From CAZTTH01 sp964615975 (GTDB taxonomy: Bacteria > Verrucomicrobiota > Lentisphaeria > JABSQK01 > JAJFLO01), in NCBI GenBank assembly GCA_964615975.1, contig CAZTTH010000010.1:30605-94604 (forward strand): DNA of 64,000 bases. The letters run 5' to 3'. Below are positions 8,667 through 16,584 of this stretch, one piece after another (the stretch's first letter is position 1; every line of letters begins with the position of its first letter). The notes beneath the pieces were generated by a model that ran no database searches, was not told the origin of the DNA, and saw nothing but the letters and a program-made list of their open reading frames with translations. The translations under genes and the position numbers were made by a program.

Positions 8667-9767
8667 TCAAAGATCAAATTCCATTATTTTTTTATCGCAG
8701 CGGAATAATTTAGCGATGATTGCAACCCGAATCCACATGCCATTACGTTCCTGGCGCCAATAGACAATGCGGGGATCATCACAATAATCGACTTCGATTT
8801 CGATTTCATCGCGTTTGGGTAACGGATGTAAGAGACAGGCATCAGGTTTCATAAGTTCCAAAAAGTGTTTTTTGAAAATATAGTGATCCTGGGTGGGGGG
8901 ATGTGTGACGTCTTCAAATTTCTTCTTATCATGTTCGTCCTGAATTCGCGTCATGTATATCGCATCTACTTCACGAATCCCATCCGCTATCGAATCGATC
9001 ATGCGATATGGGATGCGATGGGCATCCAGGAAGTCGAGGATATCCGCCTGCATTTGATACTCTTCCGGCGCTGCGAAATAAAGCATTACACCCTCATAAT
9101 TTTTCATTAAATAGCTGAGCGAGCGCACAGTTCGACCCCGTTTGAGATCGCCGACGAGCATGATTTTCTTGCCGTCGATTCCGCCATTTTTTTCAAAACT
9201 TTTTTCTAATGTATAGATATCCAACAACGCTTGAGTGGGATGTTGTTTGATTCCTGATCCGCCTGAGATGATCGGTATGGGATATTCATGTTCATTGATA
9301 TTGATGCGCCGATGTGATTTTAAGGTAATCCAAAAAGCTACCGCGGTGGCATCATCCGCGTAATGACGCATGACGACCAGATCGACATATGATATGAAAG
9401 TTCGTATCGAATCTTCAAGGGATTCGCCCTTTGAAATCGAAGATATTTTCATGTCGCGTAATGACATTCGTTTCATGCCCAAAATCCCCTGAGCGGCACT
9501 GAATGACAAAAATGTCCGGGAACTGGGTTGGACAAAGAAATTTAATGCAATACGATGAGACAGTAGTTTTGATAAAAAATCCGCGCCTTCCGGGGACTTA
9601 AAGAGCAAACGACATTTATCCGCCAATTGGTTGTAATAATCCAGTTCATGGCGGGTAAACTGTTGCGCATAAAGAATCGCGTAATCCTTGACATATGGCA
9701 ACTTGTCAGATTCGCTCAGCGCCAAAAAATCAGGGAGTGTCAGGTTGATGCTGTTAGCCATCATCAT
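8667..9767 (-). CDS. pyrB: Aspartate carbamoyltransferase catalytic subunit
   Basis: Catalyses carbamoyl phosphate + L-aspartate to N-carbamoyl-L-aspartate, the committed step of pyrimidine synthesis. Key motifs are the carbamoyl-phosphate loop in QPSSRTFLSF, the MRHYADDA segment, GIKQHPTQALLDIYTL, the VGDLKRGRTVRSL loop, the aspartate-side LLHPLPKRDEIEIEVD, and a C-terminal helix RVAIIAKLF. At 366 residues it is about 50 longer than the usual 310; most of the extra length is an N-terminal extension of about 40 residues. Three consecutive ATG codons open the frame; the first (9767) has AAGGA about 8 bases upstream. No pyrI or pyrC is adjacent. Ornithine carbamoyltransferase is excluded by the HPLPKRDE motif. 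Confidence 0.93.
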   Translation of the reverse strand: MMMANSINLTLPDFLALSESDKLPYVKDYAILYAQQFTRHELDYYNQLADKCRLLFKSPEGADFLSKLLSHRIALNFFVQPSSRTFLSFSAAQGILGMKRMSLRDMKISSISKGESLEDSIRTFISYVDLVVMRHYADDATAVAFWITLKSHRRININEHEYPIPIISGGSGIKQHPTQALLDIYTLEKSFEKNGGIDGKKIMLVGDLKRGRTVRSLSYLMKNYEGVMLYFAAPEEYQMQADILDFLDAHRIPYRMIDSIADGIREVDAIYMTRIQDEHDKKKFEDVTHPPTQDHYIFKKHFLELMKPDACLLHPLPKRDEIEIEVDYCDDPRIVYWRQERNGMWIRVAIIAKLFRCDKKIMEFDL

Positions 9768-10116
9768 CGACCATTCCTTAGGTCCTGAGAGTGAAATATT
9801 TTATTGTTTTCGATCACGATAATCAAGTCCATTGAGAGGGATACATACACAAATGCGCATTGAGATTACAACCGGTTTATACCTTGTCCAATTCAATCAT
9901 CAAAATATCATTCGAGATCAACCTTAGACAAGAGCAGCAAATCGGTCAGGCTACTTACGCCCGTCGGGTTATCAACACTAGAATATAACCGTTAATTCCG
10001 CCTGCGGATCAAAAATCTTATCGCTATAACGTTTGTTAAGAATTCAATGTTTTGATACGTTGTGATTATGAAGCCCTTCTGCCATTCCACTTCTTTAAGC
10101 AAGGAATTTCCCCAAC
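9768..10116. other. Intergenic region between divergent pyrB and Nudix genes
   Basis: A 349-base non-coding stretch that must hold the promoters of both divergent genes. I see a small inverted repeat (GGTTAT at 9967-9972 and ATAACC at 9985-9990, 12-base loop) but no T-run after it, no convincing -35/-10 pair and no RNA gene. No protein-like ORF fits. Confidence 0.5.
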
Positions 10117-10560
10117 ATGAATAACACAAATTTAGCATCTGAATTCTCCTATGGAATTATCCCCTTCATGACATCATCAACGTCATTGCTGTATCTCCTT
10201 ATACAACATCGAAGGGGCCACTGGGGCTTTCCCAAGGGACATGCGGAAAACAATGAAACCGCTGCCATCGCGGCATGTCGCGAATTTACTGAGGAAACCG
10301 GGATCACCGAATTCAAATTTCATTTCAAGCCAGTGTTTACCGAACAATACTTGAATACCAAACGTGGTCAAAAATTTTTGAAGACCGTCACCTATTTTTT
10401 CGCTGAAGTATTCACTAAAACGTTGCGCATCCAGGAAGATGAAGTTATCAACTACAACTGGGCTGACTATGAATCTGCCCTGGGACTGCTTACTTTTAAG
10501 GAGAGTCAAATGGTTCTGACTAAAGCTCATCATTATCTCCTCAACAATTCGCTGAATTGA
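10117..10560 (+). CDS. Nudix hydrolase, probable Ap4A hydrolase type
   Basis: A 147-residue single-domain Nudix pyrophosphohydrolase. The Nudix box G-x5-E-x7-REUxEExGU is complete as GHAENNETAAIAACREFTEE followed by TGI (about residues 41-63), preceded by the GHWGFPKGH lead-in typical of bis(5'-nucleosyl)-tetraphosphatases of the asymmetric type. The domain closes with EVINYNWADYESALGLLTF. Likely substrates are Ap4A-like dinucleotides or other nucleoside diphosphate derivatives. It is a monocistronic gene, divergent from pyrB and convergent with mrdA. Confidence 0.88.
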   Translation: MNNTNLASEFSYGIIPFMTSSTSLLYLLIQHRRGHWGFPKGHAENNETAAIAACREFTEETGITEFKFHFKPVFTEQYLNTKRGQKFLKTVTYFFAEVFTKTLRIQEDEVINYNWADYESALGLLTFKESQMVLTKAHHYLLNNSLN

Positions 10561-10779
10561 ACTAGGGTCCCCTGAGTTTGCTCGAAACGGTTACATCGCG
10601 GAATGTAATTCGACTGGAATCAGTCAAATTTTCGAACCCGTCCTTTCCAATCAGACTGGTAATATATTTAATCGATTAAATCTGGCGATTATATGAACCC
10701 CCTCTGATACATTATTTTACAAATTCAAGTGATCAAAGGTAACGCGTTCAAGAAATCACGGTTCAGGATCATTTACTTT

Positions 10780-12648
10780 TTATTGATCAATTTGATTGCT
10801 GGAGAGATTTCTTACCGAAGCCTGGCTGTTTGATAATCTTTCCCCATCCTTTAGGTAAAGCTCGAAAAACCGGCGCGCCAGCGGCGCCGCGGTTTTACCT
10901 CCGGAAACACCATCTTCCACCAGAACTGCCAAAGCATATTGCGGTGACTGATAGGGACCATAACAGACAAACCAGGTATTATTTTTTTTATATTTTCCCC
11001 GACCTACCTCCGCGGTTCCGGTTTTACCGGCCAATTCGATCACCGATGTCTGGGCTTCACTAGCAGAGGCATTTGGTCCATGAATGACCGCATACATGCC
11101 AGCGCGAATGATCTCCATATTGGCAGGTGAAATTGCCAGATGATCGATGATTTCCGGTTGGTAATACTTGATCGTATGTCGGGTGTGATTCTGTAATTTC
11201 TGAACCAGATAAGGATGAAATAGAGTACCGCCATTGGCGATCGCGGCAGTAAACATGGCAGCATGCAGTGGACTGATACAGATTTGCCCCTGCCCGATCG
11301 AGATCAGGGCAGTGTCAAAAATATTCCAGGGCTGATGGGTTGTTTGATACTTGCGCGCACGAGTCGGAAAGGTCCCACTTGAAGAACTCTGCTTGATGAT
11401 AAATTCCAGGTCAGTGCCAAATCCTGCCTGGGAAAAAATAGTTTGAAGTTTCTCCAAGCCGAGATTTACACCGCCATGAATAAAAAAAGGATTGCAGGAT
11501 GACTCCAACGCCTGAATCATGGTGATTTCACCGTGCCCATAGCGCGTGGCACAGCGAATTCGTGTATCACCAATGGCATAGGCGCCATTACAATCATATT
11601 TGTCATTGCCATTGATAAAACCAGATTCCAACATCAACATTCCGACCAAAGGCTTGATGATCGAACCGGGAGAATATCCCCCGTTCAAGGCACGATTGAT
11701 TAATGGCCTACCGGTTCGATCAGTGCGCAATCGATCATAATATTCTTTGGTCAGCTTATTCGGATCATACGCAGGCGATGAACAGAGTGCCAGCACCGCC
11801 CCGGTTAGGGTATCGACAAGAACAATGGCGCCCCGGCGCTTGACCAGCAGGCGATACGCTATTTGTTGAGCCCGGCTGTCAAGAGTGAGTTGCACATCAT
11901 TTCCCGCGATGGCGGGTTCAGACTCGTAATCGTCAAAAAAAAATCCCATGCTATCGACCTGTACTAATTGACTGCCGCCATGACCATCCAATTCATCATC
12001 AAAGAGTTTTTCAAGGCCATTCCTGCCCGAAAGTTCAGGCAAAAAATAAGAGTACAGGTCGCGATCTGATTCATCACTGGGGTCTTTTCTGCCGACAAAT
12101 CCAAGGATATGAGAGGTAGCTTCACCCAAGGGATAGACACGTTTAAAGTGATTAATAATTTCTAATCCGGGCACCGTATGAATCATTTCAATCAGCCGCG
12201 CACGTTCTTGATCATTAAGACTGGTGAATGCCTTGAAAGGCAACGCTGGATAGAGGCGTATATGACGCTTTAAATCATCTTCGCCAATGGTGTTCTGCCG
12301 TTCGATCGCGGCCGCAACCAGATCGAGTTGACTCAATACATACTTGATTGTCTGGGTATATCCGAAACGACCAGGCTGGCGCATTTCGTGAATATGGAAA
12401 TACGCGTCATATTCAGGAACATTATCGGTTAATGCCATGCCATCCCGGCTAAAAATTCGTCCGCGTACCGGAGTCAGGCGAATAGTACGTATACTTTGCC
12501 GGGAGATGCTTTTTTGATGCTCAGCGCCCCGATGCACTTGTTCATACCATAAACGCACCAGCAGCAGCAAGGGAATAAAGCAGAGTACCAAACCAAAGAC
12601 AAACAGACGGGGAGTCAGTCCTTTGTATAATTGATCAATCGTGTTCAT
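10780..12648 (-). CDS. mrdA: Penicillin-binding protein 2 (elongation-specific transpeptidase)
   Basis: Class B penicillin-binding protein that cross-links peptidoglycan during side-wall growth, anchored in the inner membrane with its catalytic domain in the periplasm. I use the ATG at 12648 (622 residues); the frame continues upstream to a TTG at 12690 deep inside mreD. A membrane helix (about 12-34) is followed by the PBP dimerisation domain (VRGRIFSRDGMAL) and the transpeptidase domain with SxxK as SIIK (about residue 325), SxN as SCN (about 384) and KTG in AGKTGTAEVG (about 541). The start overlaps the 3' end of mreD by 14 bases, indicating a coupled mreD-mrdA operon. A FtsI identity is less likely given the mreD linkage. 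Confidence 0.93.
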   Translation of the reverse strand: MNTIDQLYKGLTPRLFVFGLVLCFIPLLLLVRLWYEQVHRGAEHQKSISRQSIRTIRLTPVRGRIFSRDGMALTDNVPEYDAYFHIHEMRQPGRFGYTQTIKYVLSQLDLVAAAIERQNTIGEDDLKRHIRLYPALPFKAFTSLNDQERARLIEMIHTVPGLEIINHFKRVYPLGEATSHILGFVGRKDPSDESDRDLYSYFLPELSGRNGLEKLFDDELDGHGGSQLVQVDSMGFFFDDYESEPAIAGNDVQLTLDSRAQQIAYRLLVKRRGAIVLVDTLTGAVLALCSSPAYDPNKLTKEYYDRLRTDRTGRPLINRALNGGYSPGSIIKPLVGMLMLESGFINGNDKYDCNGAYAIGDTRIRCATRYGHGEITMIQALESSCNPFFIHGGVNLGLEKLQTIFSQAGFGTDLEFIIKQSSSSGTFPTRARKYQTTHQPWNIFDTALISIGQGQICISPLHAAMFTAAIANGGTLFHPYLVQKLQNHTRHTIKYYQPEIIDHLAISPANMEIIRAGMYAVIHGPNASASEAQTSVIELAGKTGTAEVGRGKYKKNNTWFVCYGPYQSPQYALAVLVEDGVSGGKTAAPLARRFFELYLKDGERLSNSQASVRNLSSNQIDQ

Positions 12649-13159
12649 AATACGCGACCCGATGTTTGGCGCGAAAGCGTTTGGCGCCAATGTAGTAAGA
12701 AATTTTGTCGATCAGCACCAGGAGCAGGGGGAACAAGATAAATGAAAGTACGGCATTGCCGGTCAAAGACGGCAACCAGAATAAAATATTTTGTCCGGAA
12801 AGCAAATCCAGATTGCGATTTTCTATCAGCAACAAATATAAACCATAACCCAGCCCGATCAGCAATCCCGAAATTGATTGGTAGGATAGATAACGACGAT
12901 CCAAAGTGTTCCGCCACCATTCGGCGTATAGCATCATGGGCAGTAACAGAGGCAAAGAAGTGTATTCCCGGCCCAAGATGATTTCAACGATCACACCAGC
13001 GAAAGCTCCCCCCAATATCCCGGTCACCTTATCATAGCTGACCATCAGATAAAATGAGAAACAAAGGTATCCAGGAAATATGAGATTCCAGGAACCCATG
13101 ATCAATTCCAGCATAATAAATGTATAACAGACAATTGCCAGCCAGGGAAATACAATCAT
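12635..13159 (-). CDS. mreD: Rod shape-determining protein MreD
   Basis: A 174-residue integral membrane protein with about five to six hydrophobic segments, matching the size and profile of MreD, part of the elongasome with MreB, MreC, RodA and PBP2. Sequence identity in this family is low, so the call rests on size, topology (GGAFAGVIVEIILG in the second half of the first helices) and the overlap with mrdA, a classical arrangement. mreB and mreC, which usually precede mreD, are not here: 265 bases of non-coding DNA separate it from a divergent secretion operon, so they must lie elsewhere. Confidence 0.82.
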   Translation of the reverse strand: MIVFPWLAIVCYTFIMLELIMGSWNLIFPGYLCFSFYLMVSYDKVTGILGGAFAGVIVEIILGREYTSLPLLLPMMLYAEWWRNTLDRRYLSYQSISGLLIGLGYGLYLLLIENRNLDLLSGQNILFWLPSLTGNAVLSFILFPLLLVLIDKISYYIGAKRFRAKHRVAYYEHD

Positions 13160-13424
13160 AGTTCAGGGTGAAAAATAAAAAAGGTTCATGGTTGAGAGGA
13201 AATAGTTCCATAATAAACGGTGTCATTTCCATGGGAGTGGAACTTCATATAAATGTAATCCGTCCAAGCACCACTGTTTTATCGCTAAAATGAATGTCAT
13301 CCCGCGCCTTTAGGGTTCATATTGACAGTTTATTTTAACCAGAGAAAAAATCGCTACCGGGTTTCGGATTAATTCCACCCGGTTATAATCAGTAGCTGCG
13401 AAACCAATCTAATACTACAATATT

Positions 13425-14990
13425 ATGGCTTTATTTCAAAGTAACTCCTGTGCTTCATTTACCTGGGATAACCAGGAGTGCTGCCATGGGGTGTTGTTAA
13501 AACACAAAAGTGAACATTATCACATATTGAGAACCTGGTCCGGGGTCAGAACCGGTCATCAAACCCGCGCCCAGCTGCTCGAAAGTGGTTATGCCGCTTT
13601 GGCTGTCGATGAAGACACCACAGTGCTGGTTGGCGGCAATTCCCTGAAGGCCTGTATTGTCGATGTAAAAATGCCCAAAATGCCCGCACCGCAACTCCGT
13701 CAAGCATTGGCTTTTGAACTGACAAAACATACGCCATTGGCCCTCGATGAATTGCAGTGGAATTATCGCATTGTCAGAAAAATTCCAGGCGCCGAATTAA
13801 ACCTGATTCGCATGGTATACCTGCCGCGCCCGGAGTGGGAATCCTGGATTTCCGCCGCCAGTGGTATTGACAAGGGGGTAGATATGATTGTACCGGCAGC
13901 CGCGGTTTGCGATCCCATCCTAACCGGACGTGACATCTGTTTTGCCAACCATGATGAGGAATCGAGCTACATCTTAAAGTCACAGTCAAATGGAGAACGT
14001 GAAATCACTTCAATTTCACCTGCCGTCCTTCAAACAACTCTGTTTGGCACAGGTGATACGCCGCTAAAACTCGATCATTTGAATTTGGAACAACTGGGAA
14101 CTTTCGAAACAACCAAACAACAAGGTTTCGCCGCTGCTGTGATCGTTGCCATGTACGGCGTCAGCCCCGCCTATTGGCAGGATCGCAAATCATGGGTTGA
14201 TGTCCCCGATGATATGCGCCCCCGGCGCAATCGCACATTAAGACTGATTACCTTCAGCCTGATGATGTATTTAATTCTCTTGGCCGGGTTTCTCCTCGCA
14301 CGAAAATTTCATCAGGACTATCGCAAATATCAAGCCGTAGCCAGGATCAGCGCCAACTTGGAAGCTGAGTTGGACCAGTTAAGTGCTGATGCCACTCCCA
14401 ATCCCGTCGCGGAAGAATTGGGAAAACAAATCGTGGAAGCGAATCAAGCAAGCTTTTCATTTCCCGCAGCCTTAGCGGAATTTACCCGTCTGACCAGCGC
14501 CAAGCTTTGGGCGACCAATTTAAATTGGGATGCCGGGGAATTACGGGTCGAATTAAAAGCTGACAATGATGAACCAGACCTCACCCTGAGTTTGCGTGAA
14601 TCTCCACTTTTAACGGATTTCACCATGAGAAAAAGGCAATTACAGGACCAAAGCGCTAATTACACCATTACCTGCCGCATGAAATTACCGGATGAGATCG
14701 CCAGCTATCAATCACCCGTGTCCCAGGCAAAAAGCAATCCCGGTGAAAAACCCCTAACCGCGGAGAGTACCCCCGAACCTCCGCAACCAGCGGATAAGGA
14801 GAACGATATGGATCCATTCAATCCCGCATTTTATGACCACTCACAACCACCTCTTAATTCGGATCCGCACCAAATTTTTCCCCCTACTCCTCCTGATGCA
14901 TCTTCCGAATTTAACGAAATTCCCGCACCCGACAGCAATGAACCAAACCCCGCAATCGAAATCGACCCGCTCACACCACCGGACAAATAA
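13425..14990 (+). CDS. GspL/PilM-PilN-like assembly protein of a T2SS or type IV pilus
   Basis: First gene of a five-gene secretion/pilus operon; 521 residues. The N-terminal half (about 1-250) resembles the actin-like cytoplasmic domain of PilM/GspL, including MPAPQLRQALAFELTKHTPL, the region that contacts PilN or the ATPase. A single transmembrane helix follows (LITFSLMMYLILLAGFLLA, about 275-295), then a PilN/GspL-type periplasmic domain with a coiled coil and the pattern FPAALAEFTRLTSAKLWATN. The last 90 residues are proline- and acid-rich and probably disordered. So PilM and PilN functions appear fused in one chain, as in GspL. It is separated by one base from the next gene. The start is the ATG at 13425. 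Confidence 0.78.
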   Translation: MALFQSNSCASFTWDNQECCHGVLLKHKSEHYHILRTWSGVRTGHQTRAQLLESGYAALAVDEDTTVLVGGNSLKACIVDVKMPKMPAPQLRQALAFELTKHTPLALDELQWNYRIVRKIPGAELNLIRMVYLPRPEWESWISAASGIDKGVDMIVPAAAVCDPILTGRDICFANHDEESSYILKSQSNGEREITSISPAVLQTTLFGTGDTPLKLDHLNLEQLGTFETTKQQGFAAAVIVAMYGVSPAYWQDRKSWVDVPDDMRPRRNRTLRLITFSLMMYLILLAGFLLARKFHQDYRKYQAVARISANLEAELDQLSADATPNPVAEELGKQIVEANQASFSFPAALAEFTRLTSAKLWATNLNWDAGELRVELKADNDEPDLTLSLRESPLLTDFTMRKRQLQDQSANYTITCRMKLPDEIASYQSPVSQAKSNPGEKPLTAESTPEPPQPADKENDMDPFNPAFYDHSQPPLNSDPHQIFPPTPPDASSEFNEIPAPDSNEPNPAIEIDPLTPPDK

Positions 14991-14991
14991 A

Positions 14992-15588
14992 ATGGCGCAA
15001 ACGACCCCATCAAACTGGTCACTCAAATCCCGCATCTATATGATGATCATTGTGATCCTCTGTGGCGCCTATATCACTAAACACTTCACTCCTGAACAAC
15101 TCACATTGTTTCCCGGGACAAAGATCAAAAAAATGCATCAACGCAACCAACAACTCCAGACCTCGGTGACCAATTTGCGCAAGGAACAGGAGAAAAAGGA
15201 GGCAATGCGGTTATCCCTCACGGATTTGACCGCAGATTATTGGCCGGCAAATGGCAAGCTTCCGGTTAATGAGATGCAGTTAAAAATCGAGCGTCTGGGG
15301 CAAAAAACCGGTGTTACCCTCAATACCGTCAGCGCCCCAAAAACAATTGACATCAATGATCATGTCCGTGCCATCGACATCAGCATCAGCGCGACCACAA
15401 CAATTCGGGATATCGCCGCATTCCTTGAAGAGATCGACCAGCATCAACCACGTCTATTCTGGATTAATTGCGTCCTTCGCCCTGATAATATTAAATCGCC
15501 ATCAGCAGTGTCCCTTTCCGGTACTGTGCGGGCATATTTGCTAAACAAGGAAGCGGCCGAATACCTGGCCGGCAATCCCATGCCATGA
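14992..15588 (+). CDS. PilO/GspM-like inner-membrane assembly protein
   Basis: A 198-residue bitopic inner-membrane protein. I chose the ATG at 14992, one base after the upstream stop; the longer frame from 14833 lies inside the previous gene in another frame. A transmembrane helix (about 13-30) is followed by a coiled coil rich in K, Q and E (about 45-80), then a small ferredoxin-like periplasmic domain with the pattern MQLKIERLGQKTGVTLNTVS and IRDIAAFLEEIDQHQPRLFW. This is the layout of PilO/GspM, which pairs with PilN/GspL. Its stop overlaps the next start as ATGA. Confidence 0.75.
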   Translation: MAQTTPSNWSLKSRIYMMIIVILCGAYITKHFTPEQLTLFPGTKIKKMHQRNQQLQTSVTNLRKEQEKKEAMRLSLTDLTADYWPANGKLPVNEMQLKIERLGQKTGVTLNTVSAPKTIDINDHVRAIDISISATTTIRDIAAFLEEIDQHQPRLFWINCVLRPDNIKSPSAVSLSGTVRAYLLNKEAAEYLAGNPMP

Positions 15589-16532
15589 GAAATATCCTCC
15601 TCCTATCAAATATCATTTTAACTTTCCTGGCGGTTATCCTGACGGTAGTATTGTTGCGCTCAAAACCCCAAAGTACCCTATTGCCTTCCAATGAAGCCGT
15701 GGAAGCAAAAGATCGAACCATGGTCAAACGCGGCAAGGACATCAAAAGCCCCAGACTTGATCAGGATATGCGGCAGCGCGATCTCATCTGGGAAGCCAAC
15801 TTGTTTCATCCCGCCCGCAACTTCGAGGATTCACAACCCAACGAAATCAAAATTTCGGATGAAGATCAGGTTAAAGAACACTTTGAATTAATCAGCATTG
15901 CCCAAGTATCAGACCGATCCTGTGCCAGTATTCGCGTGATCACCGAAAATAAAAACCCTCGCGGCACTCAATCGCGCCCCGCCACCAATCGAAACAGCCG
16001 ACGTCGAAATACCCGGGAGACCAAACCAGAAAAAGATCAAAAGGTATACCAGTTAAGAGACCCCGTTGGTGAAACTGGTTTCGTCCTCAATGAAATCGGA
16101 ATTGATTACGTCATCCTGATCAAGGGCGATCAAGAAATCAAATTGTCCCTGGATAAATCAGATGAGGCCAGCGAACAACGCCGGGAAGTTGCCTATAAAA
16201 GCGAAACCGAAAAAGCCGCCAAACTGGAAAAAGAACGGATGGAAGCAGAAAAGAGAAATGAACAAATGCGCCAGCGCCGCGACAAAAAAGATAATCAAAA
16301 CGATAAGGGTGATACTACTCCTGCTGAAGAGACTGACAAACGGGCTGGAGCGGAAAATCCTTCACCACCCCCACCACCGCCCGGAGCCGTAAATCCAGCT
16401 AAACCAAATGCCCCTTCAACTTCTTTGAATCCGAATGACGAGACCTCCGTCCGTCAACAGTTGATCCAACGCTTGAAAGAACAACGCGAACGCCGCCGCC
16501 AACAATTAGAAGAAGAACGATCCAAGAGATAA
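15585..16532 (+). CDS. GspC/PilP-like protein with charged C-terminal tail
   Basis: A 315-residue inner-membrane protein, translationally coupled to the gene before it through ATGA at 15585-15588. A transmembrane helix (about 5-25) precedes a periplasmic domain that looks like the homology region of GspC: DLIWEANLFHPARNF, EHFELISIAQVSDRSCASIR, then VYQLRDPVGETGFVLNEIG and YVILIKGDQEIKLSLDK. In type II secretion this domain binds the N0 domain of the secretin, which is the next gene here. From about residue 195 the chain becomes a highly charged helix (K, E, R), a run of six prolines and a second charged helix ending in RRRQQLEEERSKR. That tail is not usual for GspC. PilP is an alternative name. 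Confidence 0.72.
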   Translation: MRNILLLSNIILTFLAVILTVVLLRSKPQSTLLPSNEAVEAKDRTMVKRGKDIKSPRLDQDMRQRDLIWEANLFHPARNFEDSQPNEIKISDEDQVKEHFELISIAQVSDRSCASIRVITENKNPRGTQSRPATNRNSRRRNTRETKPEKDQKVYQLRDPVGETGFVLNEIGIDYVILIKGDQEIKLSLDKSDEASEQRREVAYKSETEKAAKLEKERMEAEKRNEQMRQRRDKKDNQNDKGDTTPAEETDKRAGAENPSPPPPPPGAVNPAKPNAPSTSLNPNDETSVRQQLIQRLKEQRERRRQQLEEERSKR

Positions 16533-16584
16533 CACTCAATTTGTATGCCAACCGAAAGTACACTCAGCACTAAGGAATAGAGAT

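Noticed and set aside
8591..8677. Upstream in-frame start of the thioredoxin-like gene overlapping pyrB
   Set aside because: The ATG at 8590 has AAAGGA at a good distance and starts a signal peptide; the longer form would put a hydrophilic leader ahead of it.
9967..9990. Small inverted repeat upstream of the Nudix gene as a terminator or operator
   Set aside because: Six-base arms with a 12-base loop, no T-run and no known operator match.
12649..12690. TTG start extending mrdA by 14 residues
   Set aside because: ATG at 12648 gives the normal N-terminal layout; the extension is inside mreD.
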